Part shown: piece by piece, positions 1 through 8,425 of the stretch
How positions within the stretch are numbered: the first letter of the stretch is position 1
Layout: the number at the start of each line of letters is the position of its first letter
Assembly (NCBI GenBank): GCA_002314055.1
Contig: DCBP01000123.1
Coordinates: 1-29,978, forward strand
Direction: 5' to 3'
Source of the DNA: Prevotella sp. UBA1104
Lineage (GTDB): Bacteria; Bacteroidota; Bacteroidia; Bacteroidales; Bacteroidaceae
Length of the DNA stretch: 29,978 nt
Translations under genes and position numbers: made by a program
Notes under the pieces: model-generated
Seen by the model: only the letters and a program-made list of their open reading frames with translations
Told to the model about the DNA's origin: nothing
Database searches by the model: none

Positions 1-259
1 AGAATTAACAGAGTATTGATATATATTTTCTGAAAGATATGATTTGCTACGTTTTAGGCAAATGAAAAAACATCCTTGTAGGTTATAAAAAAAAACAAAT
101 TATATTGATATTCTGTATTACATTATAAATGTTTATGCCAAAACAACATATCCATTCAAAGAATATACACTGCATAATCATATGAATTATACAGGTTAAA
201 TAAACTTTAATACACAAAATTTGTATCTTTCGTAAAAAATACGGAACTTTGCACCCACT
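1..259. other. AT-rich upstream spacer, no gene seen
   Basis: No convincing coding region on either strand. The sequence is strongly A+T-rich, and a 64-codon minus-strand open frame has low-complexity Cys/Ile/Met-rich content typical of chance. The first ten codons (stop at 31-33) could be the tail of a gene to the left, but nothing supports that. The right end carries the putative promoter of the LysE-family gene. Confidence 0.6.
220..251 (+). promoter_or_regulatory. Putative Bacteroidetes-type promoter of the LysE-family gene
   Basis: A TTTG at 220-223 is followed after 20 nt by GAACTTTG at 244-251, an imperfect match to the Bacteroidetes -7 element TAnnTTTG (the first base is G instead of T). 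The ATG is at 260, so the 5' leader would be only a few nucleotides or absent. Weaker than the other promoters in this window. Confidence 0.4.
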
Positions 260-940
260 ATGCCATTTCAATTTCATATAAATATATTAGACCTTCTGTG
301 TAAGGGCGTGCTGATAGGCATCCTCGTGTCGGCTCCGATGGGACCGGTGGGAGTGCTCTGCGTACAACGCACACTGAACAAAGGCAGATGGTTCGGCTTC
401 GTTACAGGTATCGGAGCCTGCATAAGTGATTTCATATATGCACTCATAACCGGACTCGGAATGTCATTTGTAATGGACTTCATAAACAACGCCCACTACC
501 GATATATATTGCAAATCACGGCAAGCATAATATTGCTAATTTTCGGTATTTATTCCTTTCGCAGCAATCCAATGAAGAAAATGCATGTAAGCAGCAAAAA
601 CACGAAAGGATCGCTTGTACACAACGGAGTAACGGCATTTCTCGTAACATTCTCCAATCCTCTGATTATCATGCTCATGATGGGACTGTTTGCACAGTTT
701 GCCTTCATCATCCCCGACCATCCGCTGGAGATGAGTGTGGGCTATTTCGGAATCATTGCAGGAGCGTTGCTGTGGTGGTACGGACTGACATGGCTCGTTG
801 ACAAAATACGTGCGGTGTTCGACACCAACGGCATTCAGCTTATAAACAAGGTGGTGGGCAGCATTGTCATCATCATGTCGATAATAGTATTAATCGGCAC
901 GGTATTCAACCTTTATACGCTGCCGAGCATGAGTCTGTAA
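260..940 (+). CDS. LysE/RhtB-family amino acid exporter
   Basis: This is a 226-residue inner-membrane protein with about six hydrophobic segments. The family hallmark A-P-M-G-P-V-G lies at residues 25-31 in the first membrane segment. A G-x-G-A-x-x-x-D pattern follows in the second (near residues 50-57), and an N-P motif lies near residue 135. LysE/RhtB proteins export amino acids or related small molecules by proton antiport; the substrate cannot be read from sequence. The ATG at 260 is the only start upstream of the conserved first motif. The DUF4924 gene follows after 34 nt, so the two are probably co-transcribed, and this is the first gene of the rfbD-prfC block. The family call is firm; the substrate is unknown. 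Confidence 0.85.
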   Translation: MPFQFHINILDLLCKGVLIGILVSAPMGPVGVLCVQRTLNKGRWFGFVTGIGACISDFIYALITGLGMSFVMDFINNAHYRYILQITASIILLIFGIYSFRSNPMKKMHVSSKNTKGSLVHNGVTAFLVTFSNPLIIMLMMGLFAQFAFIIPDHPLEMSVGYFGIIAGALLWWYGLTWLVDKIRAVFDTNGIQLINKVVGSIVIIMSIIVLIGTVFNLYTLPSMSL

Positions 941-974
941 ACTTCAAGGAAAATACTTTTAAACATTTCATTAT

Positions 975-1520
975 ATGTTTATATCTCAAGAACTAAGAAA
1001 AAAGAACATTGCAGAATACTTGCTATATATGTGGCAAGTGGAGGATATCATACGCGCCTACGGATGCTCATTGGCAAGGATAAAGCGTGAATATATCGAC
1101 AGATTTGAATATACGGACGAACAGAAGGAGGAAATGACCGATTGGTACGGCAATCTCGTGAAGATGATGAACAGCGAGGGATGCCGCGAGAAGGGACACT
1201 TGCAGATTAACAAAATTATCATTCAGCAACTCTCGGAGCTGAGCGCCGAGCTACTCTCAAGTTCTAAATTTCCGTTTTACAACAGCGAATACTACAAGGT
1301 GTTGCCGTTTATCGTGGAACTACGCAAACGCGGAGCTGACAAAGAGAAGAACGAAATAGAAACTTGCTTCAATGCCCTCTACGGCGTAATGATGCTACGA
1401 CTGCAGAAGAAACCCGTGTCTCCAGACACGGAGCATGCCATAAAGGAAATAACAACATTCATCGGTATGCTCAACGACTATTATTTCAAAGACAAAAAAG
1501 GTGAACTCGAATTAGATTAA
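975..1520 (+). CDS. DUF4924 family protein
   Basis: This 181-residue soluble protein is rich in charged and helical segments, with no signal peptide or membrane span. It resembles the Bacteroidetes-restricted DUF4924 family, recognised from its N-terminal pattern (I-A-E-Y-L-L-Y-M-W-Q-V-E-D, residues 13-25) and its usual company of rfbD and prfC. No catalytic motif is visible and no function is known to me. The rfbD ATG starts 5 nt after its stop, so the two are almost certainly co-transcribed. Family assignment is from memory of the pattern and gene order, not from a search. Confidence 0.7.
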   Translation: MFISQELRKKNIAEYLLYMWQVEDIIRAYGCSLARIKREYIDRFEYTDEQKEEMTDWYGNLVKMMNSEGCREKGHLQINKIIIQQLSELSAELLSSSKFPFYNSEYYKVLPFIVELRKRGADKEKNEIETCFNALYGVMMLRLQKKPVSPDTEHAIKEITTFIGMLNDYYFKDKKGELELD

Positions 1521-1525
1521 AGAAT

Positions 1526-2401
1526 ATGAATATTTTGGTAACTGGAGCCGGGGGACAGCTCGGTAATGAAATGCAAATCGTTGCAAAGGGAAGCAACGAC
1601 AAATATATATTCACAGATGTTTGCGACGGATATACGCATCTCGACATCACTTCGCTTGACGACATCCGCAAGATGGTGAAGGAGAATGACATAAAATGCA
1701 TCGTAAACTGTGCTGCATGGACTAACGTTGATGCTGCGGAGACGGCTGGCGACATCGTGGAGAAACTTAACGCTACGGCACCCGAAAACTTAGCTATAGC
1801 CATGAAAGAGGTTGACGGACTGCTCGTACATATCAGCACAGACTACGTGTTCGGTGGAGACCCATACAACACACCTTGCAAAGAGGATCAGAAAGGTACT
1901 CCTACTGGAGTTTACGGACTGACGAAGCTGCACGGCGAGCAGAAGATTATCGCAACGGGAGTAAACCATATCATCCTGCGCACAGCCTGGTTGTACTCGG
2001 AGTTCGGCAAGAACTTCGTGAAGACAATGCTCAACCTCACAGCTACAAAACCTCAGCTAAAAGTTGTGTTCGACCAGTGTGGCACGCCGACTTATGCTCT
2101 TGACCTTGCAAAGGCTATCAACAAAATTATCAGCGAGCGAATGTTTAAAAACAACTCCGGCATTTACCATTTCTCAAACGAAGGAGTATGCAGTTGGTAT
2201 GATTTCACGATAAAGATTGCAAAGCTTGCCGGCAATACAAATTGCAACATACAGCCTTGTCACAGCGACGAATTTCCAAGTCCGGTAAAACGTCCGGCTT
2301 ACAGCGTGCTTGACAAAACAAAAATCAAGGAGACTTTCGACATCAACATCCCGTATTGGGTTGACAGTCTGGAAGTTTGCATGAATAATATGAACAAATG
2401 A
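1526..2401 (+). CDS. rfbD: dTDP-4-dehydrorhamnose reductase
   Basis: This enzyme performs the last step of dTDP-L-rhamnose synthesis, the NAD(P)H-dependent reduction of dTDP-4-dehydrorhamnose. It is a 291-residue short-chain dehydrogenase/reductase of the extended type. The Rossmann glycine motif G-A-G-G-Q-L-G lies at residues 7-13. S-T-D-Y-V-F is at 104-109 and the catalytic Y130-x-x-x-K134 follows. Family-typical C-terminal sequence continues to the end, and length is normal. The other rhamnose genes (rfbA, B, C) are not in this window, so it stands apart from a polysaccharide cluster. It begins 5 nt after the DUF4924 gene, and a 177-nt repeat-bearing spacer separates it from prfC. Confidence 0.92.
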   Translation: MNILVTGAGGQLGNEMQIVAKGSNDKYIFTDVCDGYTHLDITSLDDIRKMVKENDIKCIVNCAAWTNVDAAETAGDIVEKLNATAPENLAIAMKEVDGLLVHISTDYVFGGDPYNTPCKEDQKGTPTGVYGLTKLHGEQKIIATGVNHIILRTAWLYSEFGKNFVKTMLNLTATKPQLKVVFDQCGTPTYALDLAKAINKIISERMFKNNSGIYHFSNEGVCSWYDFTIKIAKLAGNTNCNIQPCHSDEFPSPVKRPAYSVLDKTKIKETFDINIPYWVDSLEVCMNNMNK

Positions 2402-2455
2402 ATCAAGAGTGTATAGTTAAGAATGTAGAATTTAAAATTGTCGGCTACACCGATT

Positions 2456-2573
2456 AAGAATTGATAAATTAAGAATTAAGTACAAGTTCTTCAATCCTCA
2501 ATTCTCATTTTCAATTCTTCAATCTTTCAACTTTCAATTCTTCAATCTTTCAATTTTTCAATTTTTCAATTTT
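2456..2573. repeat. Low-complexity intergenic repeat tract (CAATT/CTTCAATC)
   Basis: A block starting TTTCAATTCTTCAATCTTTC occurs twice in tandem (period 23, about 2509-2553) and then decays into CAATTTTT repeats up to the prfC start. The left part (AAGAATTGA, near 2457-2465) is complementary to the repeated TCAATTCTT, so a long weak hairpin is possible. The same core recurs at 12956-12984. No promoter matching the local consensus is visible here, so prfC may be read from upstream. Confidence 0.7.
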
Positions 2574-2578
2574 ACATT

Positions 2579-4147
2579 ATGCCTAACGAAATAGAAAGAA
2601 GACGCACATTCGCCATCATATCACACCCTGATGCAGGAAAGACGACTCTGACGGAGAAGTTCCTGCTCTTCGGAGGACAGATACAGGTGGCTGGTGCAGT
2701 AAAAAACAATAAGATACGCAAAACCGCAACTTCCGACTGGATGGACATCGAGAAGCAGCGCGGAATCTCCGTTTCTACCTCCGTGATGGAGTTTGACTAC
2801 GAGGGGTACAAGGTGAATATCCTTGACACTCCCGGTCACCAGGACTTCGCAGAAGACACATACCGCACATTGACTGCTGTAGACTCAGCTATCATCGTAG
2901 TGGACGGAGCAAAGGGTGTGGAGGCACAGACCCGTAAGCTGATGAGTGTATGCCGCATGAGAAATACTCCGGTTATTATCTTTATCAACAAGATGGACCG
3001 CGAGGGACGCGACCCGTTCGACCTACTCGACGAGCTGGAGGAGGAACTCGAGATTAAGGTGCGCCCACTGTCATGGCCTATCAACCAGGGAGCGAAATTC
3101 AAGGGAGTATACAATATATATGAAAACAAACTCGACCTTTTTAAACCCGACAAACAGAGGGTAACGGAGAAGGTTGAAGTGGACATCAACAGTAACGACC
3201 TCGATACACATATCGGAGAACAGGATGCTGAGAAACTGCGCGAGGACCTTGAACTCGTGGAGGGCGTCTACCCCGAATTCAACGTGGAAGACTATCGTTC
3301 GGCAGCTGTGGCACCAGTTTTCTTCGGTTCGGCTCTCAACAACTTCGGTGTGCAGGAGCTTCTCAACTGCTTCGTTAAAATAGCACCAAGTCCACGTCCT
3401 ACACAAGCCGTAGAACGCATCGTAAAACCAGAAGAACCGAAGTTTACGGGCTTCATATTCAAGATTACAGCGAATATCGACCCTAACCATCGCTCATGTA
3501 TCGCATTCTGCAAGGTGTGCAGCGGTAAGTTTGAAAGGAACAAGCCTTATCTGCACGTAAGACAGGGCAAGACAGTGCGTTTCTCCTCCCCTACCCAATT
3601 CATGGCACAGCGCAAGAGTACCATCGAAGAGGCATACCCAGGCGACATCGTAGGTTTGCCAGACAACGGTATCTTTAAAATAGGCGACACGCTGACCGAC
3701 GGCGAGAAGCTGCACTTCAAGGGACTGCCGTCATTCTCGCCAGAGATGTTCAAATATATCGAGAACGATGACCCTATGAAGAGCAAACAACTAAACAAGG
3801 GTATCGACCAACTTATGGACGAGGGTGTGGCACAGATGTTTGTAAACCAGTTCAACGGAAGAAAGATTATCGGAACAGTAGGACAACTGCAGTTTGAAGT
3901 TATCCAATACCGACTGGAGAACGAATATAACGCAAAGTGCCGCTGGGAACCAGTACACCTATACAAGGCTTGCTGGATAGAAAGCGACGACCCTGAAGAA
4001 CTGGAGAACTTCAAAAAACGAAAATACCAGTATATGGCAAAAGACAAAGACGGAAGAGACGTGTTCCTTGCTGATTCCGGTTACGTTTTGTCGATGGCGC
4101 AACAGGACTTCAAGCACATAAAGTTCCACTTTACAAGTGAGTTCTAA
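2579..4147 (+). CDS. prfC: Peptide chain release factor 3 (RF3)
   Basis: RF3 is a ribosome-bound GTPase that promotes recycling of RF1/RF2 after peptide release. The 522-residue length fits the family (E. coli about 529). The GTPase motifs are in order: P-loop within I-S-H-P-D-A-G-K-T-T (residues 14-23), G3 D-T-P-G-H (83-87) and G4 N-K-M-D (137-140). Translation-factor domains follow; R-G-K-T-V-R-F and F-K-G-L-P-S-F-S-P-E are RF3-like segments. It lies after a repeat-rich spacer and is followed by a strong inverted-repeat terminator, so it ends the first transcription block. Confidence 0.95.
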   Translation: MPNEIERRRTFAIISHPDAGKTTLTEKFLLFGGQIQVAGAVKNNKIRKTATSDWMDIEKQRGISVSTSVMEFDYEGYKVNILDTPGHQDFAEDTYRTLTAVDSAIIVVDGAKGVEAQTRKLMSVCRMRNTPVIIFINKMDREGRDPFDLLDELEEELEIKVRPLSWPINQGAKFKGVYNIYENKLDLFKPDKQRVTEKVEVDINSNDLDTHIGEQDAEKLREDLELVEGVYPEFNVEDYRSAAVAPVFFGSALNNFGVQELLNCFVKIAPSPRPTQAVERIVKPEEPKFTGFIFKITANIDPNHRSCIAFCKVCSGKFERNKPYLHVRQGKTVRFSSPTQFMAQRKSTIEEAYPGDIVGLPDNGIFKIGDTLTDGEKLHFKGLPSFSPEMFKYIENDDPMKSKQLNKGIDQLMDEGVAQMFVNQFNGRKIIGTVGQLQFEVIQYRLENEYNAKCRWEPVHLYKACWIESDDPEELENFKKRKYQYMAKDKDGRDVFLADSGYVLSMAQQDFKHIKFHFTSEF

Positions 4148-4159
4148 AGCTATATACCC

Positions 4160-4217
4160 AAAGACTATATATGAGACATTGGCCAAAAGGTTGATACCGT
4201 TTCATATATAGTCTTTT
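4160..4217. terminator. prfC terminator, perfect 15-bp inverted repeat
   Basis: AAAGACTATATATGA (4160-4174) is exactly complementary to TCATATATAGTCTTT (4202-4216), with a 27-nt loop and a short T run after it. It lies 12 nt past the prfC stop and 50 nt before the next promoter. The A tract on the left makes it potentially bidirectional. The loop is longer than in most intrinsic terminators. Confidence 0.7.
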
Positions 4218-4268
4218 CCTTATTATGGCAAACATTACTATTGCCGAAAGAAAAACATAACATTTTCT

Positions 4269-4299
4269 TTTGCCCATTTGTTTTTTTACACTATCTTTG
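4269..4299 (+). promoter_or_regulatory. Bacteroidetes-type promoter for the MFS gene
   Basis: TTTG (4269-4272), 19 nt, then TATCTTTG (4292-4299) is a full match to the Bacteroidetes -33/-7 consensus. Transcription would begin near 4305, giving a leader of about 40 nt before the ATG at 4345. It also rules out the earlier in-frame start at 4270, which lies inside the promoter. Confidence 0.75.
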
Positions 4300-4344
4300 C
4301 ATATAATATATACACTAAATAGATTAACTAAAAAATATAATACA

Positions 4345-5655
4345 ATGAACTTGAAAGTACGCTTGTCCGTAATGAATTTCCTGGAGTTTGCCGTATGGGG
4401 CGCATACCTTACATCAATGGGCAACTATCTCGGCAAAGCCGGCATGGGAACAGAAATATCGTGGTTCTATGCCATACAGGGAATAGTATCTATCTTTATG
4501 CCTACACTGATGGGTATCGTCGCCGACAAGTGGATTCAGCCGCAAAAATTGCTCGGATTATGTCACTTGGCTGCCGGTGCCGGAATGATAGCACTATGCA
4601 TGCTCGGAGCAAGTCAGGCAATGCCCGATAAAACGGTATTTATGACTATATACACGCTGAGCGTTGCTTTCTATATGCCAACTCTTGCACTATCAAATAC
4701 CGTTGCATTCAAGATTCTACAAGATCGCGGTAGAGACACTGTAAAGGATTTCCCACCTATAAGAGTACTCGGCACCGTTGGGTTCATCATAACAATGTGG
4801 TTTGTAAACTGTGCTACTTTAGACAACGGTTCTTTCTCTTTGACACTTTCCGACAATGCCTCAAAATTCCAGTACACCCATATGCAGTTTTTCGTTTCCG
4901 GACTGCTTGGTATAATTCTCTTCGTCTACAGTTTCTTCATGTTGCCACAATGTAAACTCGTGGAGAAGAAAGACAGAGGTGAAAAGAAGACTCTAATGGA
5001 GATGTTCGGACTTGATGCCTTTAAACTTTTCAAGACTAAGAAAATGGCTCTGTTCTTTATATTCTCCGGACTTCTCGGTATGTCGCTACAGGTAACCAAC
5101 GGATATGCAACGCCTTTCATAACTCATTTTAAGGCGGACCCTCTACTTGCATCTACCTTTGCAGCAAATAATGCTACGTTGCTTATCTCAATATCACAGA
5201 TTGCCGAAGCTTTCTGCATCTTGCTCATACCATTCTTCTTGAAGAGATATGGCATAAAAAACGTGATGCTTATTGCAATGTTTGCATGGGTATTGAGATT
5301 CGGATTCTTCGGACTCGGCGGACCGGCATTCCCAGGCGTAATACTATTCATACTGTCATGTCTTGTATACGGTGTGGCTTTCGACTTCTTCAATGTATCG
5401 GGCGGACTGTTCGTAAATGCAGAATGTAGTGAAGATATCAAGGCATCGGCACAGGGATTGTTCATGCTCATGACAAACGGACTGGGAGCAACAATCGGTA
5501 CACTTCTCGCCGGAGAAGTAGTTAACCATTATTGCTCTTGGACAGAAGAGGGATTCCTCGTGGGAGACTGGCAAACCTGTTGGTTTATCTTTGCCGGCTT
5601 CGCTCTCGTCGTGGGAGTAAGCTTCGCATTAATGTTCAAACATAAAGAGAAGTAA
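4345..5655 (+). CDS. MFS transporter, nucleoside:H+ symporter type
   Basis: This 436-residue inner-membrane protein of the major facilitator superfamily has about 12 hydrophobic segments. The N-terminus (V-R-L-S-V-M-N-F-L-E-F-A-V-W-G-A-Y) and the G-I-V-A-D-K-W loop between segments 2 and 3 resemble NupG/XapB-like nucleoside permeases common in Bacteroidetes. Nucleoside uptake by proton symport is therefore the likely role, but the exact substrate is inferred. The ATG at 4345 was chosen over the upstream frame opening at 4270 because a strong promoter ends at 4299. It heads a run of closely spaced genes; the next starts 33 nt after its stop. Confidence 0.82.
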   Translation: MNLKVRLSVMNFLEFAVWGAYLTSMGNYLGKAGMGTEISWFYAIQGIVSIFMPTLMGIVADKWIQPQKLLGLCHLAAGAGMIALCMLGASQAMPDKTVFMTIYTLSVAFYMPTLALSNTVAFKILQDRGRDTVKDFPPIRVLGTVGFIITMWFVNCATLDNGSFSLTLSDNASKFQYTHMQFFVSGLLGIILFVYSFFMLPQCKLVEKKDRGEKKTLMEMFGLDAFKLFKTKKMALFFIFSGLLGMSLQVTNGYATPFITHFKADPLLASTFAANNATLLISISQIAEAFCILLIPFFLKRYGIKNVMLIAMFAWVLRFGFFGLGGPAFPGVILFILSCLVYGVAFDFFNVSGGLFVNAECSEDIKASAQGLFMLMTNGLGATIGTLLAGEVVNHYCSWTEEGFLVGDWQTCWFIFAGFALVVGVSFALMFKHKEK

Positions 5656-5688
5656 AGCTCCACATACAATCAAGAAAGGACAACAAAG

Positions 5689-6246
5689 ATGAACAGGATC
5701 AGACTTCTATTCAATAATGTGTCGAAAATACTTGGAAACGAGAACATCGGACTTATTGTACTTACAGATGAACTCAAAACACGGCAAATATCTATAATTT
5801 GCGATAAAAACACAAGAGAGGCTATAGACATGAGAATAGGAAAAATGCCTGGAAACAAAGAGATGTTGCCGGAGGTCTTGACCAGTATGCTTAAAGCAAA
5901 AGTGGAAGACAAATATGAAATTGATATAGAGGATGTGGCTAATGGACAATATGTTACTATAATTCAAGATATTTCGAATGGCGACACATTCAGGGTGAAG
6001 GCAAGTCAAGCAATTCTGCTTTCCATAATATCCGGCATACCCATCTATACCACTAAGGAGCTTATGCAAAAACAGTCTAACGTGTTCTTAGGAAGGGGGG
6101 AAAAGCTATCCCTACCTATCAACGTCGTTACAAATTCTATGCTCGAGGAATCACTAAAAAAAGCTATTGAAGAAGAAAATTACGAGATTGCTTCGAGGCT
6201 GAGCGAGGAACTCAAAAAAAGAAAAAATAAAGATCACACTATATAA
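5689..6246 (+). CDS. Bifunctional nuclease-domain (DUF151) protein with UVR motif
   Basis: This is a 185-residue cytoplasmic protein. Residues about 15-135 match the bifunctional nuclease/DUF151 fold, including I-D-M-R-I-G-K and the pattern S-Q-A-I-L-L-S-I-I-S-G-I-P-I-Y near 112-126. Residues about 150-180 form a UvrB/UvrC-like helical hairpin (E-E-S-L-K-K-A-I-E-E-E-N-Y-E-I-A-S-R-L). DUF151 proteins have been reported as DNase/RNase in plants, but the bacterial role is not settled. rsmE follows after 11 nt, so they are likely in one transcript. Confidence 0.82.
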   Translation: MNRIRLLFNNVSKILGNENIGLIVLTDELKTRQISIICDKNTREAIDMRIGKMPGNKEMLPEVLTSMLKAKVEDKYEIDIEDVANGQYVTIIQDISNGDTFRVKASQAILLSIISGIPIYTTKELMQKQSNVFLGRGEKLSLPINVVTNSMLEESLKKAIEEENYEIASRLSEELKKRKNKDHTI

Positions 6247-6257
6247 AATGATAATCT

Positions 6258-6986
6258 ATGAAAGAGGCAAGATATTTTTATGTTCCAGAAGCTGAAGAAA
6301 CTACGGAACTGCCTACAGAGGAGGCTATGCATGCGCTTAGGGTGCTACGCTTGAAAAGTGATGACGAAATGTTCCTTATGGATGGCAAGGGAAACTTCTA
6401 TAAGGCGGTGGTCACACTTGCTGCAACAAAACACTGCATGTATGAGATAAGGGAGAAAATGCCGCAAGAAAAAACTTGGAACGGTAATATCTGTATTGCC
6501 ATGGCACCTACGAAGATGATGGACAGAACGGAATGGTTTGCCGAAAAAGCTACAGAAATTGGTGTTGACGAACTTGCATTTCTAAACTGTAAATTCTCTG
6601 AACGAAAGGTGATGCGCACGGTTAGACTCGACAAGATTGTTGTTTCTGCTATGAAACAAAGCAGGAAACCTTGGAAACCGGTTATTACTCCACTTACATC
6701 CTTTAAAGATTTTGTAGGTAAAGAAAGACCCGGACTTAAATTTATTGCACATTGTTATAACGAGGTGGAGAGTGTTGATTTATTCGACTCTCTTCAGAAA
6801 AATAAAGCGGAAGCTGAAAACATTACCGTACTTATCGGTCCGGAGGGGGATTTCTCTATCGACGAAGTGAAACTCGCCATTTCTAAAGGATTTATTCCAG
6901 TTTCCTTAGGCAAGAGTCGGCTTCGCACAGAAACGGCTGCTCTCTATGCAGCCATGGCTGCTCAGCTAACTTGCAGAAAGGAATAA
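6258..6986 (+). CDS. rsmE: 16S rRNA (uracil1498-N3)-methyltransferase
   Basis: RsmE methylates N3 of U1498 in 16S rRNA using S-adenosylmethionine and belongs to the SPOUT class of knotted methyltransferases. It is 242 residues, the usual length. The two SAM-binding knot motifs are clear: I-G-P-E-G-D-F-S at 193-200 and S-L-G-K-S-R-L-R-T-E-T-A at 216-227. M-A-P-T-K-M-M-D-R-T-E-W-F-A-E-K-A-T-E-I-G at 82-102 is also family-typical. It is embedded in the same-strand block, 11 nt after the DUF151 gene and 43 nt before the DUF4836 gene. Confidence 0.95.
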   Translation: MKEARYFYVPEAEETTELPTEEAMHALRVLRLKSDDEMFLMDGKGNFYKAVVTLAATKHCMYEIREKMPQEKTWNGNICIAMAPTKMMDRTEWFAEKATEIGVDELAFLNCKFSERKVMRTVRLDKIVVSAMKQSRKPWKPVITPLTSFKDFVGKERPGLKFIAHCYNEVESVDLFDSLQKNKAEAENITVLIGPEGDFSIDEVKLAISKGFIPVSLGKSRLRTETAALYAAMAAQLTCRKE

Positions 6987-7029
6987 TCATACACAAGGAT
7001 TTAAAGTAAAAGGACTAAATATTCAGGAT

Positions 7030-8406
7030 ATGAAATGTATAAAAAAAACGATATTGCAAATGCTGGCAGTTTTTGCCTGCATTTGCATTTATTCTTCATG
7101 CTCCAGTGATGATTATATCGATGCCATCCCGGCAAACAGTAATGCCCTGGTTGCTGTCGAAACAAAGGCTCTTAATGAACAAACGGGAATGGCTGACAAT
7201 AATGTGGTAAAATCACTGTTACAGGTTGACGACGTAGAGAAATGCGGCATTGACTTTTCAAGCAAGCTCTATCTTTTTGAGACTACCGACGGAAATCTCG
7301 GATGCTGTGCCAAAGTTGGCGACAAATCTACTATTACAGACTGGCTCGCTACACTCAACAAGAAGGGACTGTGCAGCAAAACTACCGAAAAGCGCGGTTT
7401 TACCTTTGCACTACTCCATGGATCCTGGGCTGTGGGCTATTCTGGAAAGGCTGTAATCATTCTCGGACCAATTCTTCCAGCACAGCAGGCTGACGCAATA
7501 AGAACCATTGCCAAATATTTGAAACAAGATGAAGACGACGGCATTAGAGCTACCCCATTGTTCGACAAACTCGACAGCATCAGCTCACCGGTAGCTATTG
7601 TTGCACAGATTGATGCTCTGCCGGAAAAGCTCGCCGCCCCATTCACTATCGGTGCTCCTAAAGGGGCTGATGCATCTCAACTTTGTATTGCTGCATCGTT
7701 GACGACAAGCAGTAAAGGATGTATGAATATCAGTGGCGAACCGTTCTCGTTTAATGGCGAAATAGATAAAGCTCTGAAAGCATCTAATGATAAATTCAGA
7801 AAAATAAAAGGGAATTACATTAACAACATACCAGGGAATACGCTCTGCTCTATATTTATGAATGTCAACGGAAAGGATTTTGTGAATATGATGCACAATA
7901 GCGCAAGTCTTGGAGTTCTACTCGCTGGCATGAACACAGCTATCGATATGGACAACATTCTGAGGAGTGTTGACGGTGAGATGGCATTTGGCATTGATGC
8001 TTTGTCTGACAAAAATATCAATATGAGCATGGCAGCACAACTCGCAAAAACCGATTTCCTAAAAGATGTAGACTACTGGAAAAAATCATGTCAGGCAGGT
8101 TGCAGCATAAACAACTGTGGCAAGGATAAATTCGTATACAACAGTAGCGATGCAAAATTCTGGTTTGGAGTATCAGCATCAAAGGAATTCTACGGAAGTT
8201 CTAAAGAGGAGATAGCAGACAACATTCTGAGACCTACCAAAAGCCAGTTCCCGACAGATGCGAAAAAACTTATACGAGGTCAGCGTTTCTGCATGATAAT
8301 AAATGCGAAACAGATAATTGAACAGAACAAAGACCTTTCTGTTGTAACCGACTTGCTAAAACCGCTCTTCGGTAATGTGAATTATATAGTATACAGTATA
8401 AAATAG
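7030..8406 (+). CDS. DUF4836 family lipoprotein
   Basis: This 458-residue protein has a lipoprotein-type N-terminus: basic M-K-C-I-K-K, a hydrophobic stretch, then S-S-C-S-S-D-D. The acidic pair soon after the lipidated Cys resembles surface-export signals of Bacteroidetes lipoproteins, though the lipobox -3 position is Tyr, which is unusual. The mature part begins I-P-A-N-S-N-A-L-V-A-V-E, the hallmark of DUF4836, a Bacteroidetes family of unknown function. An ABC ATPase and permease begin 19 nt after its stop, so this lipoprotein may be a partner of that transporter. This is inference from spacing only. Confidence 0.78.
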   Translation: MKCIKKTILQMLAVFACICIYSSCSSDDYIDAIPANSNALVAVETKALNEQTGMADNNVVKSLLQVDDVEKCGIDFSSKLYLFETTDGNLGCCAKVGDKSTITDWLATLNKKGLCSKTTEKRGFTFALLHGSWAVGYSGKAVIILGPILPAQQADAIRTIAKYLKQDEDDGIRATPLFDKLDSISSPVAIVAQIDALPEKLAAPFTIGAPKGADASQLCIAASLTTSSKGCMNISGEPFSFNGEIDKALKASNDKFRKIKGNYINNIPGNTLCSIFMNVNGKDFVNMMHNSASLGVLLAGMNTAIDMDNILRSVDGEMAFGIDALSDKNINMSMAAQLAKTDFLKDVDYWKKSCQAGCSINNCGKDKFVYNSSDAKFWFGVSASKEFYGSSKEEIADNILRPTKSQFPTDAKKLIRGQRFCMIINAKQIIEQNKDLSVVTDLLKPLFGNVNYIVYSIK

Positions 8407-8425
8407 ATTCTGCAAACAGAAGAAA

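Noticed and set aside
2508..2573. CRISPR-like array
   Set aside because: Repeats are too short, irregular and adjacent, with no unique spacers and no cas genes nearby.
4270..4344. Upstream start for the MFS gene
   Set aside because: It lies inside a full-consensus promoter and would add 25 residues not typical of the family.
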